A stretch of 34,535 bases of DNA from an uncultured Bacilli bacterium (GTDB taxonomy: Bacteria > Bacillota_I > Bacilli_A > RF39 > UBA660), in contig CANRDE010000011.1 of assembly GCA_947629325.1 (NCBI GenBank), forward strand, positions 1 through 34,535, written 5' to 3'. The notes below the pieces were generated by a model that was given only the letters and a program-made list of their open reading frames with translations, had not been told where the DNA came from and did not search any database. A program made the position numbers and the translations under genes. Of the stretch, positions 1 to 8,315 are shown piece by piece (the first letter of the stretch is position 1; every line of letters starts with the position of its first letter).

Positions 1-33
1 ATTAATTTTATCTTCATATCTTAATTTACTCAT
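1..33 (-). CDS. N-terminus of a truncated ORF running off the left edge (MSKLRYEDKIN...), possibly an IS3-type transposase OrfA
   Basis: Reverse complement of 1-33 reads ATGAGTAAATTAAGATATGAAGATAAAATTAAT; only 11 residues are visible, so the family is a guess from the SKLxYEDK start. Confidence 0.3.
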   Translation of the reverse strand, partial: MSKLRYEDKIN

Positions 34-79
34 ATAAAAACCTCGCTTCTATGTCCAAGAAACGGGGTTCATATCATAA

Positions 80-1162
80 TTACTCCCCTTTTTCTATATT
101 TATACGATATACATGGTCAATATCGGTTTCTTCATGGCTTAAAGTAATCTTATATCCATTTATTCGTAAATCATTTTCTAATTTTGCTATTAATTCTTGG
201 GCCACTCCCATATCTTTAAATTTAGGAATATTATCAACAGAATTTGGTTGATTATTTGGCGCTAGAAAATCGAGCATCTCTACTTCTTCTCCCTCACTAT
301 CTTGATGTGGCTCTGATATATTCATATTTGCAGACTCATCTTCCAAAAAGTTAAAAAATTTATTAGGAATAGGCTTAACTTCCGTTGAAGAAGAATCTGG
401 TGAGGTAGATGCTTCCATAATTTCAGGAGGAACAATGTCCTCATAAACTGGTTGTTCTGGTTCAGTATTAATAGGAGGTACTTCTTCTTGCTCTTTTGGT
501 ATTTCTTTTTCTTCATTGTTTTCACTCACTGGTTGAGTAACCTCACTAGTAGATTTAATTTCTTTCAATCGTCTATCTAATTCTTTGACAGTTATTCTTT
601 CATCAATTATAGTTTGAAGCCATTTATCTTGTTCTTCTGGCGTTTCTAATTGTAATAAACTCCTAGCATGCCGTTCAGAAATTTTACCTTCAATTAAGGC
701 ATTTTGCACATTTTCCGATAATGATAATAATCTTAATTTATTAGAAATGGCTGATTGACTAATCCCCATTTTTTTAGCTAATTCTTCTTGAGTAACATAG
801 CCTTTATCTAGTAATGCCTGATAGGATTTGGCTTCTTCTATAGATGATAAATCACGTCTTTGAATATTTTCCACAATCGCAACTTCAGCACTTTTTTTAT
901 CATCCATTACAGAAATTATTGCGGGAACATAAGTTAATCCTGCCATTTTGGCAGCTTTGTACCTTCTCTCACCAGCAATTATCTCATATTTATCGCCAAG
1001 CCTTCTTAAAACTAGGGGTTGAATAATCCCATGTTCTTTAATTGAAGATGCTAATTCTTTTAAACCGTCTTCATCAAAATTTAGTCTTGGTTGAAAACGA
1101 TTAGGAATAATATCTTCAATTGGCACATTTAAAACTTGTAAATTATCTTGAGATGTATTCAC
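80..1162 (-). CDS. noc: Noc-like ParB-family protein (CTP-dependent DNA clamp family), GTG start
   Basis: NRFQPR, GIIQPLVLR, GERRYKAAK, ENIQRRDLSSIEEA, GISQSAISNKLRLL and ISERHARSL motifs; position next to rsmG as for noc in Bacillus; in-frame TAA just upstream of the GTG. Confidence 0.88.
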   Translation of the reverse strand: MNTSQDNLQVLNVPIEDIIPNRFQPRLNFDEDGLKELASSIKEHGIIQPLVLRRLGDKYEIIAGERRYKAAKMAGLTYVPAIISVMDDKKSAEVAIVENIQRRDLSSIEEAKSYQALLDKGYVTQEELAKKMGISQSAISNKLRLLSLSENVQNALIEGKISERHARSLLQLETPEEQDKWLQTIIDERITVKELDRRLKEIKSTSEVTQPVSENNEEKEIPKEQEEVPPINTEPEQPVYEDIVPPEIMEASTSPDSSSTEVKPIPNKFFNFLEDESANMNISEPHQDSEGEEVEMLDFLAPNNQPNSVDNIPKFKDMGVAQELIAKLENDLRINGYKITLSHEETDIDHVYRINIEKGE

Positions 1163-1201
1163 TAGTTATCAGGCCCCTTTACCTCTATACTTAATTTTAA
1201 C

Positions 1202-1918
1202 TTATTTGCAAGCTTTTTTCAATGGCTTTTTTAAAATTTTATCATAAGGTCTTAATTCTTCTAAAATAGAATTGTACTTCTTTGTAATTACAATGATATT
1301 TCTAATCCCCTCATCAGCATATAAGTTAAAACTTATTTTTTTACTTACAGCATATTTCTTTATTTCAATAGTTTCTTTTGCTCCTTCTAAATTTTCATCT
1401 ATGTTACCTTTTAACGCAATAAAATAACCATCTACTTTAATTAAGGGAACACATAATTCGGTAAGAATTCTTAGATTACTAACAGCTCGAGTTGCAACAA
1501 TATCAAACTTATTTAAATTAGATTTAGCAAAATTTTCTACTCGTTCATTTACTAAATTAACAGATATTTGTAATTTTTTAGCTAATTCTTCCAAAAATTT
1601 TATTTTTTTATTATTAGAATCTAATAATGTTACTTCTAAATGAGGATAAAATATTTTTAAAACCATACCAGGAAATCCAGCGCCAGTCCCAACATCAAGA
1701 AGGGTTTGGGCCTTTTTTATATCTATACCTTTAACTATAGTTAAAGAATCGTAAAAATGCTTTAAATAAATATCGTCATCATTAACTATGGTGGTCAAAT
1801 TCGTATGAGTATTATATTCTTGCAAAAATAATTTATAATTGTCCAACTTTATTAATATATCTTCATTATAATCTATACCTAATTTAGTTATTTCTTCTAT
1901 AAATGTTTCTTTATTCAT
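1202..1918 (-). CDS. rsmG: 16S rRNA (guanine527-N7)-methyltransferase
   Basis: LLDVGTGAGFPGMVLKI SAM motif, VTLLDSNNKKIKFL, VATRAVSNL; synteny with mnmG. Confidence 0.95.
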   Translation of the reverse strand: MNKETFIEEITKLGIDYNEDILIKLDNYKLFLQEYNTHTNLTTIVNDDDIYLKHFYDSLTIVKGIDIKKAQTLLDVGTGAGFPGMVLKIFYPHLEVTLLDSNNKKIKFLEELAKKLQISVNLVNERVENFAKSNLNKFDIVATRAVSNLRILTELCVPLIKVDGYFIALKGNIDENLEGAKETIEIKKYAVSKKISFNLYADEGIRNIIVITKKYNSILEELRPYDKILKKPLKKACK

Positions 1919-3773
1919 GTTCGTTATACTCTTTCTTTAAATAAATGGCTAAAAGTGATATATCCACAGGATTAACTCCACTTATTCTTGTGGCTTGAGC
2001 AATAGTTTTAGGGCGAACCATTTCTAATTTTTGCCGTGCTTCGCTGGCTAAATTTTTAACCTTTTTGTAATCAATATCATCAGGAATTTGTTTTGCTTCA
2101 ATTTTTTGTAATTTTTCCGCTTCTTTTTGCGCCTTTTTAATATATCCGCCATATTTTAATTCTATTTCAACTTGCTCCAAAACATCTTTTTCATATTCAA
2201 ATGATCGAAATTGCTTTAAGAATGAAAAAGTTATTTCAGGCCTTTTTAAAAGGCCTTCGTATGATATAGATCCTTTATTTATATCATAACCATTATTTTT
2301 AAAAATTTTAACTATATCGTCATTAATTAAAAGGTTATTTTCTTTTACTTCCTTTAATAATTTGTCAATATCTGCTCTTTTTTTACATAATTTTTTGTAC
2401 TGTTCCTCATTGATGGTGCCTATTTTATAACCTATTTCTCTAAGGCGTAAATCAGCATTGTCATGACGCAATAATAATCTAAACTCGGCCCTGCTTGTTA
2501 ACATTCGATAAGGGTCAGTTACACCTTTAGTAACTAAATCATCTATTAACACCCCAATGTAAGCTTCATTTCTTTTTAATATTAATGGTTTTTTATTTTT
2601 AATTTTTAGAGCAGCATTTATCCCGGCCAATAACCCTTGTCCAGCGGCTTCTTCATATCCACTCGTACCATTAATTTGCCCAGCAGTAAATAAATTTTGA
2701 ATAATTTTATTTTCCAAATTTGGTTTTAATTGAATCGGATCAATGGCATCATATTCAATAGCATAAGCATACTTACTAATAATAGCTTTTTCTAATCCTT
2801 CCAAACTATGAACCATCTCTTCTTGAACATTAATAGGCATACTTGTAGAAAAACCTTGTAAATACCACTCGTCATAATGAACACTTTCCGGTTCTAAAAA
2901 TAATTGATGCCTCTCTTTATCAGCAAATCTTACAATTTTATCTTCAATAGAAGGACAATATCTAGGCCCTATTCCCTTAGCATAGCCACCATACATTGCG
3001 GATTCTTTTAGATGCTTCTTTATTATTTCATGGGTATTTTCATTAGTATATAACAAATAACATTTTTGTTGCTTACTTATATCATAAATAGGTTTTATAT
3101 CATAACTAAATGTTAAATATGTATCGTCCCCTAGTTCTTCATGCATTTTAGTAAAATCAATAGAATTCTTTTTGATTCTAGGAGGCGTTCCCGTTTTTAA
3201 TCGTAGAATTTTAATTCCTAGTTTCTTTAAATTATCACTCAAATAATTACTTCTTTTCTCTTGATGAGGCCCCTCTTCTTTGTTTATATCACCAATTAAA
3301 ATATTGGCTTTTAAATAAGTCCCTGTAGTTAAAACGACAATTTTACTAGTTATTTTTTTGCCATCCTCTAAAATTACACCTTTAGCAATGTTATCTTCAA
3401 TAATTAAATTTTCTACCATTCCCTCTTTTATTTCTAAATTGTTATTTTTCCTTAAATATTCTAGCATAATTTGGGGATATAACACTTTATCAGCCTGACA
3501 TCTTAAACTTCTAACCGCAGGACCTTTAGAATTATTTAACATTTTAATTTGAAAATGACTTTTATCAGCAACTATTCCCATCAGCCCACCAAGGGCATCT
3601 ATTTCTCTTACAATTATTCCCTTAGCCGTTCCTCCTATAGAAGGATTGCATGGCATATCAGCAATATTTTTCAAGTTCATAGTTAAAAGAAGGGTTTTCA
3701 TGCCCATTTTTGCACTTATATTAGCGGCCTCACATCCAGCATGGCCACCTCCAACAATTATTATGTCATACAT
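1911..3773 (-). CDS. mnmG: tRNA uridine-5-carboxymethylaminomethyl(34) synthesis enzyme MnmG
   Basis: MYDIIIVGGGHAGCEAA FAD motif, CNPSIGG, TGTPPRI; the ORF is extended upstream to 3797 but MYDIIIV is the likely start. Confidence 0.96.
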   Translation of the reverse strand: MYDIIIVGGGHAGCEAANISAKMGMKTLLLTMNLKNIADMPCNPSIGGTAKGIIVREIDALGGLMGIVADKSHFQIKMLNNSKGPAVRSLRCQADKVLYPQIMLEYLRKNNNLEIKEGMVENLIIEDNIAKGVILEDGKKITSKIVVLTTGTYLKANILIGDINKEEGPHQEKRSNYLSDNLKKLGIKILRLKTGTPPRIKKNSIDFTKMHEELGDDTYLTFSYDIKPIYDISKQQKCYLLYTNENTHEIIKKHLKESAMYGGYAKGIGPRYCPSIEDKIVRFADKERHQLFLEPESVHYDEWYLQGFSTSMPINVQEEMVHSLEGLEKAIISKYAYAIEYDAIDPIQLKPNLENKIIQNLFTAGQINGTSGYEEAAGQGLLAGINAALKIKNKKPLILKRNEAYIGVLIDDLVTKGVTDPYRMLTSRAEFRLLLRHDNADLRLREIGYKIGTINEEQYKKLCKKRADIDKLLKEVKENNLLINDDIVKIFKNNGYDINKGSISYEGLLKRPEITFSFLKQFRSFEYEKDVLEQVEIELKYGGYIKKAQKEAEKLQKIEAKQIPDDIDYKKVKNLASEARQKLEMVRPKTIAQATRISGVNPVDISLLAIYLKKEYNEHE

Positions 3774-3781
3774 AAACATCA

Positions 3782-5125
3782 CTACTTTCCAAGACAAAAA
3801 TTACTAAATAAAGCATTTAAAAGTTCATCTTTATATGTTTCACCCGTAATTTCTCCTAAAAAATTCCAAGCATTCATGATATCAATCTCTACAATATCGA
3901 TTGGCATGCTATTTTCTAAATTGGCAATAGCATTTTCTAGACTATTTTTAGCTTTTTTTAATAAATCAATTTGTCTTAAATTACTGACATAAGTCATATC
4001 TTTATTTAATATTTCCTCTAATTGTAATTTTTTTATTATTCCATCTTTTAACTTATCTAAACCATCCCTATTAACAGTATTTCCAATAATGCAATGGTCA
4101 GGTAATTCTAAACGTTGTTTTAAATCAGATTTGTTAATAAAGATAATTCTCTTTTCTTTAGGAACAGTTTCCATAAGCTCTTTATCGTAATCAGTTAAAG
4201 ACTCATTATTATTTAATACTATAATTATTAAATCTGCTTTTTCCATGGCTTTTTTACTTTTTTCAACACCAATTTTTTCTACTACATCTTCAGTATCTCT
4301 TATACCGGCCGTATCAATAAAATTAATTAAAAAACCATTTAAAGTTATGCTGCCCTCTACAATATCTCTAGTTGTTCCAGGAATATCAGTAACAATCGCT
4401 TTTTCTTCATTTAAAAGAAAATTTAAAATACTGCTTTTGCCCACATTTGGCTTACCTACAATTGCTATATTAATTCCATCTTTAACTAATTGGCAATTTT
4501 TAGAATCATTTAATAATCTTTTTATAGAAGCAACAATATTTGTTAATTTAGGAAGCAATATTTCAGTAGTTACAATTTCAATATCCTCATACTCAGGGTA
4601 ATCAATATTAACTTCAATATTAGACATGATATCGACTACTTCATGTCTAATTTTTTTAATTTCTTGATTTAAATTTCCATCTAAATTATTAAGAGCCATT
4701 TTCCTGGCCATATCACTTTTAGCATTTATTAAATCATTAACTGACTCCGCTTGAGTCAAATCTATCCTTCCATTTAAAAATGCTCGTTTAGTAAATTCTC
4801 CAGGTTCGGCGATACGACAACCATTTTCGAGTAATAATTCTAAGACTTTGGTTGTTGTATTTATTCCTCCATGTAAATTTATTTCCACTATGTCTTCTGT
4901 AGTATAAGTTTTAGGCGCTAACATAATTGATACTAAAACTTCATCTATTTTTTCCTTTTTATTGTAAATAAAGCCATAATGAATGGTATGGCTTTTAGCA
5001 TTAAACAAATTTGCTCCTTTAAATAATTTTGAAACTATTTCTATGGCTTTGTTTCCGCTTACTCTAATTATAGATATTGCTCCAACGCCTAATGATGTGG
5101 AAATAGCACATATTGTATCATTCAT
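3782..5125 (-). CDS. mnmE: tRNA modification GTPase MnmE
   Basis: MNDTICAISTSLGVGAISIIRVSG, GKPNVGKSS, DIPGTTRD, C-terminal FCLGK (CxGK); start chosen at MNDTI after AAAGGAAA. Confidence 0.96.
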   Translation of the reverse strand: MNDTICAISTSLGVGAISIIRVSGNKAIEIVSKLFKGANLFNAKSHTIHYGFIYNKKEKIDEVLVSIMLAPKTYTTEDIVEINLHGGINTTTKVLELLLENGCRIAEPGEFTKRAFLNGRIDLTQAESVNDLINAKSDMARKMALNNLDGNLNQEIKKIRHEVVDIMSNIEVNIDYPEYEDIEIVTTEILLPKLTNIVASIKRLLNDSKNCQLVKDGINIAIVGKPNVGKSSILNFLLNEEKAIVTDIPGTTRDIVEGSITLNGFLINFIDTAGIRDTEDVVEKIGVEKSKKAMEKADLIIIVLNNNESLTDYDKELMETVPKEKRIIFINKSDLKQRLELPDHCIIGNTVNRDGLDKLKDGIIKKLQLEEILNKDMTYVSNLRQIDLLKKAKNSLENAIANLENSMPIDIVEIDIMNAWNFLGEITGETYKDELLNALFSNFCLGK

Positions 5126-5176
5126 ATTAACGTTTCCTTTCGGCATTATATTATCATATTTTAATGGGTATTGCAT

Positions 5177-5203
5177 TAAAAAAATTCAGATATTTCTGAA
5201 TTA
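5177..5203 (-). terminator. Rho-independent terminator overlapping the stop codon of the 5201-5824 ORF
   Basis: AATTCAGA (5183-5190) / TCTGAATT (5195-5202) stem; minus-strand U run from the plus-strand A run at 5177-5184. Confidence 0.7.
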
Positions 5204-5824
5204 TTTTTTTAAAAAATCTTGAATTCTTCTTTTTAATTCATTTGTTCGTTCTTCATGATTTATAAATTTTAAATGAAGCAAAATATCCCATGCTTTACGA
5301 TTTAATTCTTGATTTTCATATCCAAATAATATTAAATAATTATTAATTTCTTCAAAATCACTATTAGTTTGATTATTAAAGATTAGATAAATCATATTTG
5401 CAACAAGAGAACTTCCATATGGTTCTTTAACAATTTCTTCTAATTCAATGCAAATCTCATCAAAAAATTCGATTTTTTTATTTTCAGAAGAAGGAATTCC
5501 CAAAAAATTAATTAATAAAAATTGCTTATTATAAATATAATTTTGATAAAATTCTTTAATTTTATTTTTCTTTTGATCAAGAATGCTAACTAGGTTTGCT
5601 ACTTCATCGGAAGCAGGACCCGTTACATTATCTGAAAAAATATAATTACTTCCTAATAAACCAAATATCTTAAATATATAACAGGCATTTTGCATTTTTA
5701 TATGCCTTAATTTTATATTCTTAACATCTGCGGAAAAAACTGTATCATCTTTAACATCATAACATTCATTAAATAGTTCTGTATAACATAATAATAAAAA
5801 TTTTTCTTCTTTTGATAGCTCCAT
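5201..5824 (-). CDS. Hypothetical protein, 207 aa
   Basis: Intact ORF with SD-like AGGGGGA before the ATG, co-oriented in the operon; no confident family. Confidence 0.8.
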   Translation of the reverse strand: MELSKEEKFLLLCYTELFNECYDVKDDTVFSADVKNIKLRHIKMQNACYIFKIFGLLGSNYIFSDNVTGPASDEVANLVSILDQKKNKIKEFYQNYIYNKQFLLINFLGIPSSENKKIEFFDEICIELEEIVKEPYGSSLVANMIYLIFNNQTNSDFEEINNYLILFGYENQELNRKAWDILLHLKFINHEERTNELKRRIQDFLKK

Positions 5825-5840
5825 AAAATCCCCCTAAATT

Positions 5841-6449
5841 TTATTCTGGCTTTATAATAACATGTCTATTTGGCTCTTCGCCTTCGCTTATGGTACTTAC
5901 TCCTTTAAAATCACTAAGAACATTATGAACAATTCTTCTATCATAAGCATTCATATTTTCTAAATGTACTTCTACTTTAGTTTTAATGACTTCTTTTGCT
6001 AATTGAATAGCCGTTCTTTCTAGTCTTTTTTGTTGTTTTTCTCGATAATTTTCTACATCTAAACTAATAATTGGGCGAATATTAAAATCGGTATTAATTT
6101 TTTGTTTTAAAATATTTTCCAAGGCTTTTAAAGTGTTACCATTTTTACCAATTAAAACTGGATTATTATCGGAATATATTTTTATATACATAGTATCTTC
6201 TCTTAATTTGGTTTCAAAATTAACAGATAATCCCATATTAGTTAATAATTCTTCTAAATATTCTTTTAAATAAATTAAAAGATCACTTTTTAAAATTGCT
6301 GTCACAGTAATAACACTATTTTTATTAAATAATCCATTTTTCTTTTCAGTATATTTATAATAAAAATCTTTTAATTCAATATTATTTTCTTCACAAATTT
6401 CATTTAAAATTGTTTCTAATGATTTTCCTTCTTTAATTATTTTTTCCAT
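5841..6449 (-). CDS. jag: Jag/KhpB RNA-binding protein (KH + R3H)
   Basis: KH motif LIGKNGNTLKALENI; R3H region NAYDRRIVHNVLSDFKGVSTISEGEEPNRHVII; synteny. Confidence 0.93.
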   Translation of the reverse strand: MEKIIKEGKSLETILNEICEENNIELKDFYYKYTEKKNGLFNKNSVITVTAILKSDLLIYLKEYLEELLTNMGLSVNFETKLREDTMYIKIYSDNNPVLIGKNGNTLKALENILKQKINTDFNIRPIISLDVENYREKQQKRLERTAIQLAKEVIKTKVEVHLENMNAYDRRIVHNVLSDFKGVSTISEGEEPNRHVIIKPE

Positions 6450-7476
6450 ACTTTAAACCTCTTTTAACTTCTAATTTATCTTTTATTTTTTTGCCCTCAT
6501 TTTTTGAATTTTTAGGCTTGCTATCTTTATTTGATAATTTTTTAAAAATAAATGTTTGAATAGCAATAAATGCATAAGTTACTATCCAATAAAAAGCCAG
6601 CGCGGTTGATAATGAAAAGGATGTTATTACTATTAAAATAACCATTATATTTGTCATCATATTCATTTGACTTTTCATATCTGGTGTTTGATTCATAGTA
6701 GCCGTCGATTTCATAGAATATTTAAAAGAAAAATATGTTGATAACGCTATTAATACTATTAATAATAAGTATAGATAATTTCCTTTTGATAACCCAACAT
6801 AAGGTGTCATTCCTAAGTTTAAACCAAATAATGTATCTTCAAATATTCCAGGAACTCTATTAATAGCTTGTAAAAAAGCAAAGAAGATTGGTAATTGTAA
6901 AAAGGCGACTAGACATCCACTCATTGGTTTAACATTATATTTTTTATAAATAGCCATCATTTCTTGACTTTTCATCATCATTGAATCTTTATCATCGCGA
7001 CCTCGATATTTAACTTCCAATTTTTGGATTTCTCTATTTACTGCTTGCATGTTTTTACTTTGTTTTTGAGTTTTATAAGAGAATGGTAATAATATTAATC
7101 TTATTAATAACCCTATTATAATTAAGGATATACCCATATTATTAACTAATTTACCTAATTTTAATATTAAATAAGCTAATGGTTTAACAAATAAGAATTC
7201 CCAAATACTAGTAGATTCATTAGAAGTAATTTTAAATTTACTACAAGTAGGTAAATCATCTAATTTGATTTTTAATTCTTTATCATATGTTTTGTAAACT
7301 TGATATAATTCTGAGTCTTCTTCTGGTTTACATAATATATTGTTAGGTAAATTTTGACCAGTAGCGGGATTTTGAACTATTTTTTTATCTTTATCCTTAA
7401 TATAATCACTAGTTCCACAACCACTTGTTAGTAAAACCGTCATTATTAACAAAATACATAATATTTTATTTTTCAT
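6433..7476 (-). CDS. yidC: Membrane protein insertase YidC/SpoIIIJ family lipoprotein
   Basis: Lipobox LLTSGCG; YidC core (MGISLIIIGLLIRLILLPFSYKTQKQSKNMQ, PMSGCLVAFLQLPIFFAFLQAI); synteny. Confidence 0.93.
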   Translation of the reverse strand: MKNKILCILLIMTVLLTSGCGTSDYIKDKDKKIVQNPATGQNLPNNILCKPEEDSELYQVYKTYDKELKIKLDDLPTCSKFKITSNESTSIWEFLFVKPLAYLILKLGKLVNNMGISLIIIGLLIRLILLPFSYKTQKQSKNMQAVNREIQKLEVKYRGRDDKDSMMMKSQEMMAIYKKYNVKPMSGCLVAFLQLPIFFAFLQAINRVPGIFEDTLFGLNLGMTPYVGLSKGNYLYLLLIVLIALSTYFSFKYSMKSTATMNQTPDMKSQMNMMTNIMVILIVITSFSLSTALAFYWIVTYAFIAIQTFIFKKLSNKDSKPKNSKNEGKKIKDKLEVKRGLKYGKNN

Positions 7477-7807
7477 CGTATTCTCCTTTAATATTTAATA
7501 AATCAATTAAATATTTTTCTTTATCTAAAAAAGATAAATCTAATATTTCTTTTTTACATATTATAATATAATTGTGAAATTTTGGAAATAGCATAATATT
7601 TTTATCTATAATATTACGAATTTGACGTTTTATTTTATTTCTAGTCACTGCATTACCAACTTTTTTTCCTACTGCAATACCAAAATTACTTTTTTCAAAA
7701 ACTTTTTTTTGTTTGCAAATAACATAGTATTTATTACTTAAACGTTTTCCTTTTTGAATTATATCATTAAATAATATTTTAGATTTTACAATATCTCTTT
7801 TTTTCAT
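7466..7807 (-). CDS. rnpA: Ribonuclease P protein component
   Basis: FGIAVGKKVGNAVTRNKIKRQIRNI signature; between rpmH and yidC. Confidence 0.95.
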   Translation of the reverse strand: MKKRDIVKSKILFNDIIQKGKRLSNKYYVICKQKKVFEKSNFGIAVGKKVGNAVTRNKIKRQIRNIIDKNIMLFPKFHNYIIICKKEILDLSFLDKEKYLIDLLNIKGEYDEK

Positions 7808-7813
7808 AATAAT

Positions 7814-7853
7814 TAAAAAAACACGTAAGAAATTACTTAGTTAATTCCTTACG
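7814..7853 (-). terminator. Hairpin plus U-tract overlapping the rpmH stop codon, just upstream of rnpA (attenuator-like)
   Basis: Minus strand CGTAAGGAATT-AACTAAGT-AATTTCTTACG followed by TGTTTTTTT; stop TAA is at 7833-7835. Confidence 0.7.
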
Positions 7854-7955
7854 ACCTTTTCTTCGACGATTATTAATAATCTTTGTTCCTTTACGAGCAA
7901 AGAAACCATGCTTTTTAGCTTTTTTACGATTATTTGGTTGATAAGTTCTCTTCAT
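7833..7955 (-). CDS. rpmH: 50S ribosomal protein L34 (missed by the ORF track because of length)
   Basis: Translation [40 protein letters not shown], 40 aa. Confidence 0.95.
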   Translation of the reverse strand: MKRTYQPNNRKKAKKHGFFARKGTKIINNRRRKGRKELTK

Positions 7956-7984
7956 GTTATATTTCCACCTCTTTCTTCAAGCGT

Positions 7985-8300
7985 CCTTATTATAATATTA
8001 TTAATCACTTTATGTCAAGAAATATCCATATTTATTTAGTTATTAACATCGGATGATGCCCATAAACCTTTTATTTTTCTATTCACAAAATATTTTCCAC
8101 ATTCTTAACAAATAAGAAATGTTTTTTTATGTTTATTCTGTTAAAAAGTTAATTATATTTGTTGAATTTGTTTGAAAGTTTTTGTATCATAATTAATACC
8201 AAGAAAAATAATGTTGAAAAGATATTTGTTATTAACTTTTTTTAATTTTTTTCTTGTATAAAAAAACGTTTTACGTTAAAATGAAATTGGGATTATTAGA
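7985..8300. other. Putative oriC (rpmH-dnaA intergenic region) with DnaA-box-like sites and AT-rich segment
   Basis: TTATTAACA (8040-8048), CTATTCACA (8079-8087), TTTTCCACA (8093-8101), each 8/9 to TTATNCACA, then a T-rich stretch; gene orientation diverges here. Confidence 0.75.
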
Positions 8301-8315
8301 TTGTGGGGTGAGGTA

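Noticed and set aside
51-251. 66-aa plus-strand ORF at the left edge
   Set aside because: Overlaps noc antisense and the putative IS end; no domain or SD support.
8101-8290. Possible small RNA or leader peptide between oriC boxes and dnaA
   Set aside because: T-rich composition without stable hairpins or SD-linked ORF; better explained as the DNA unwinding region and dnaA promoter.
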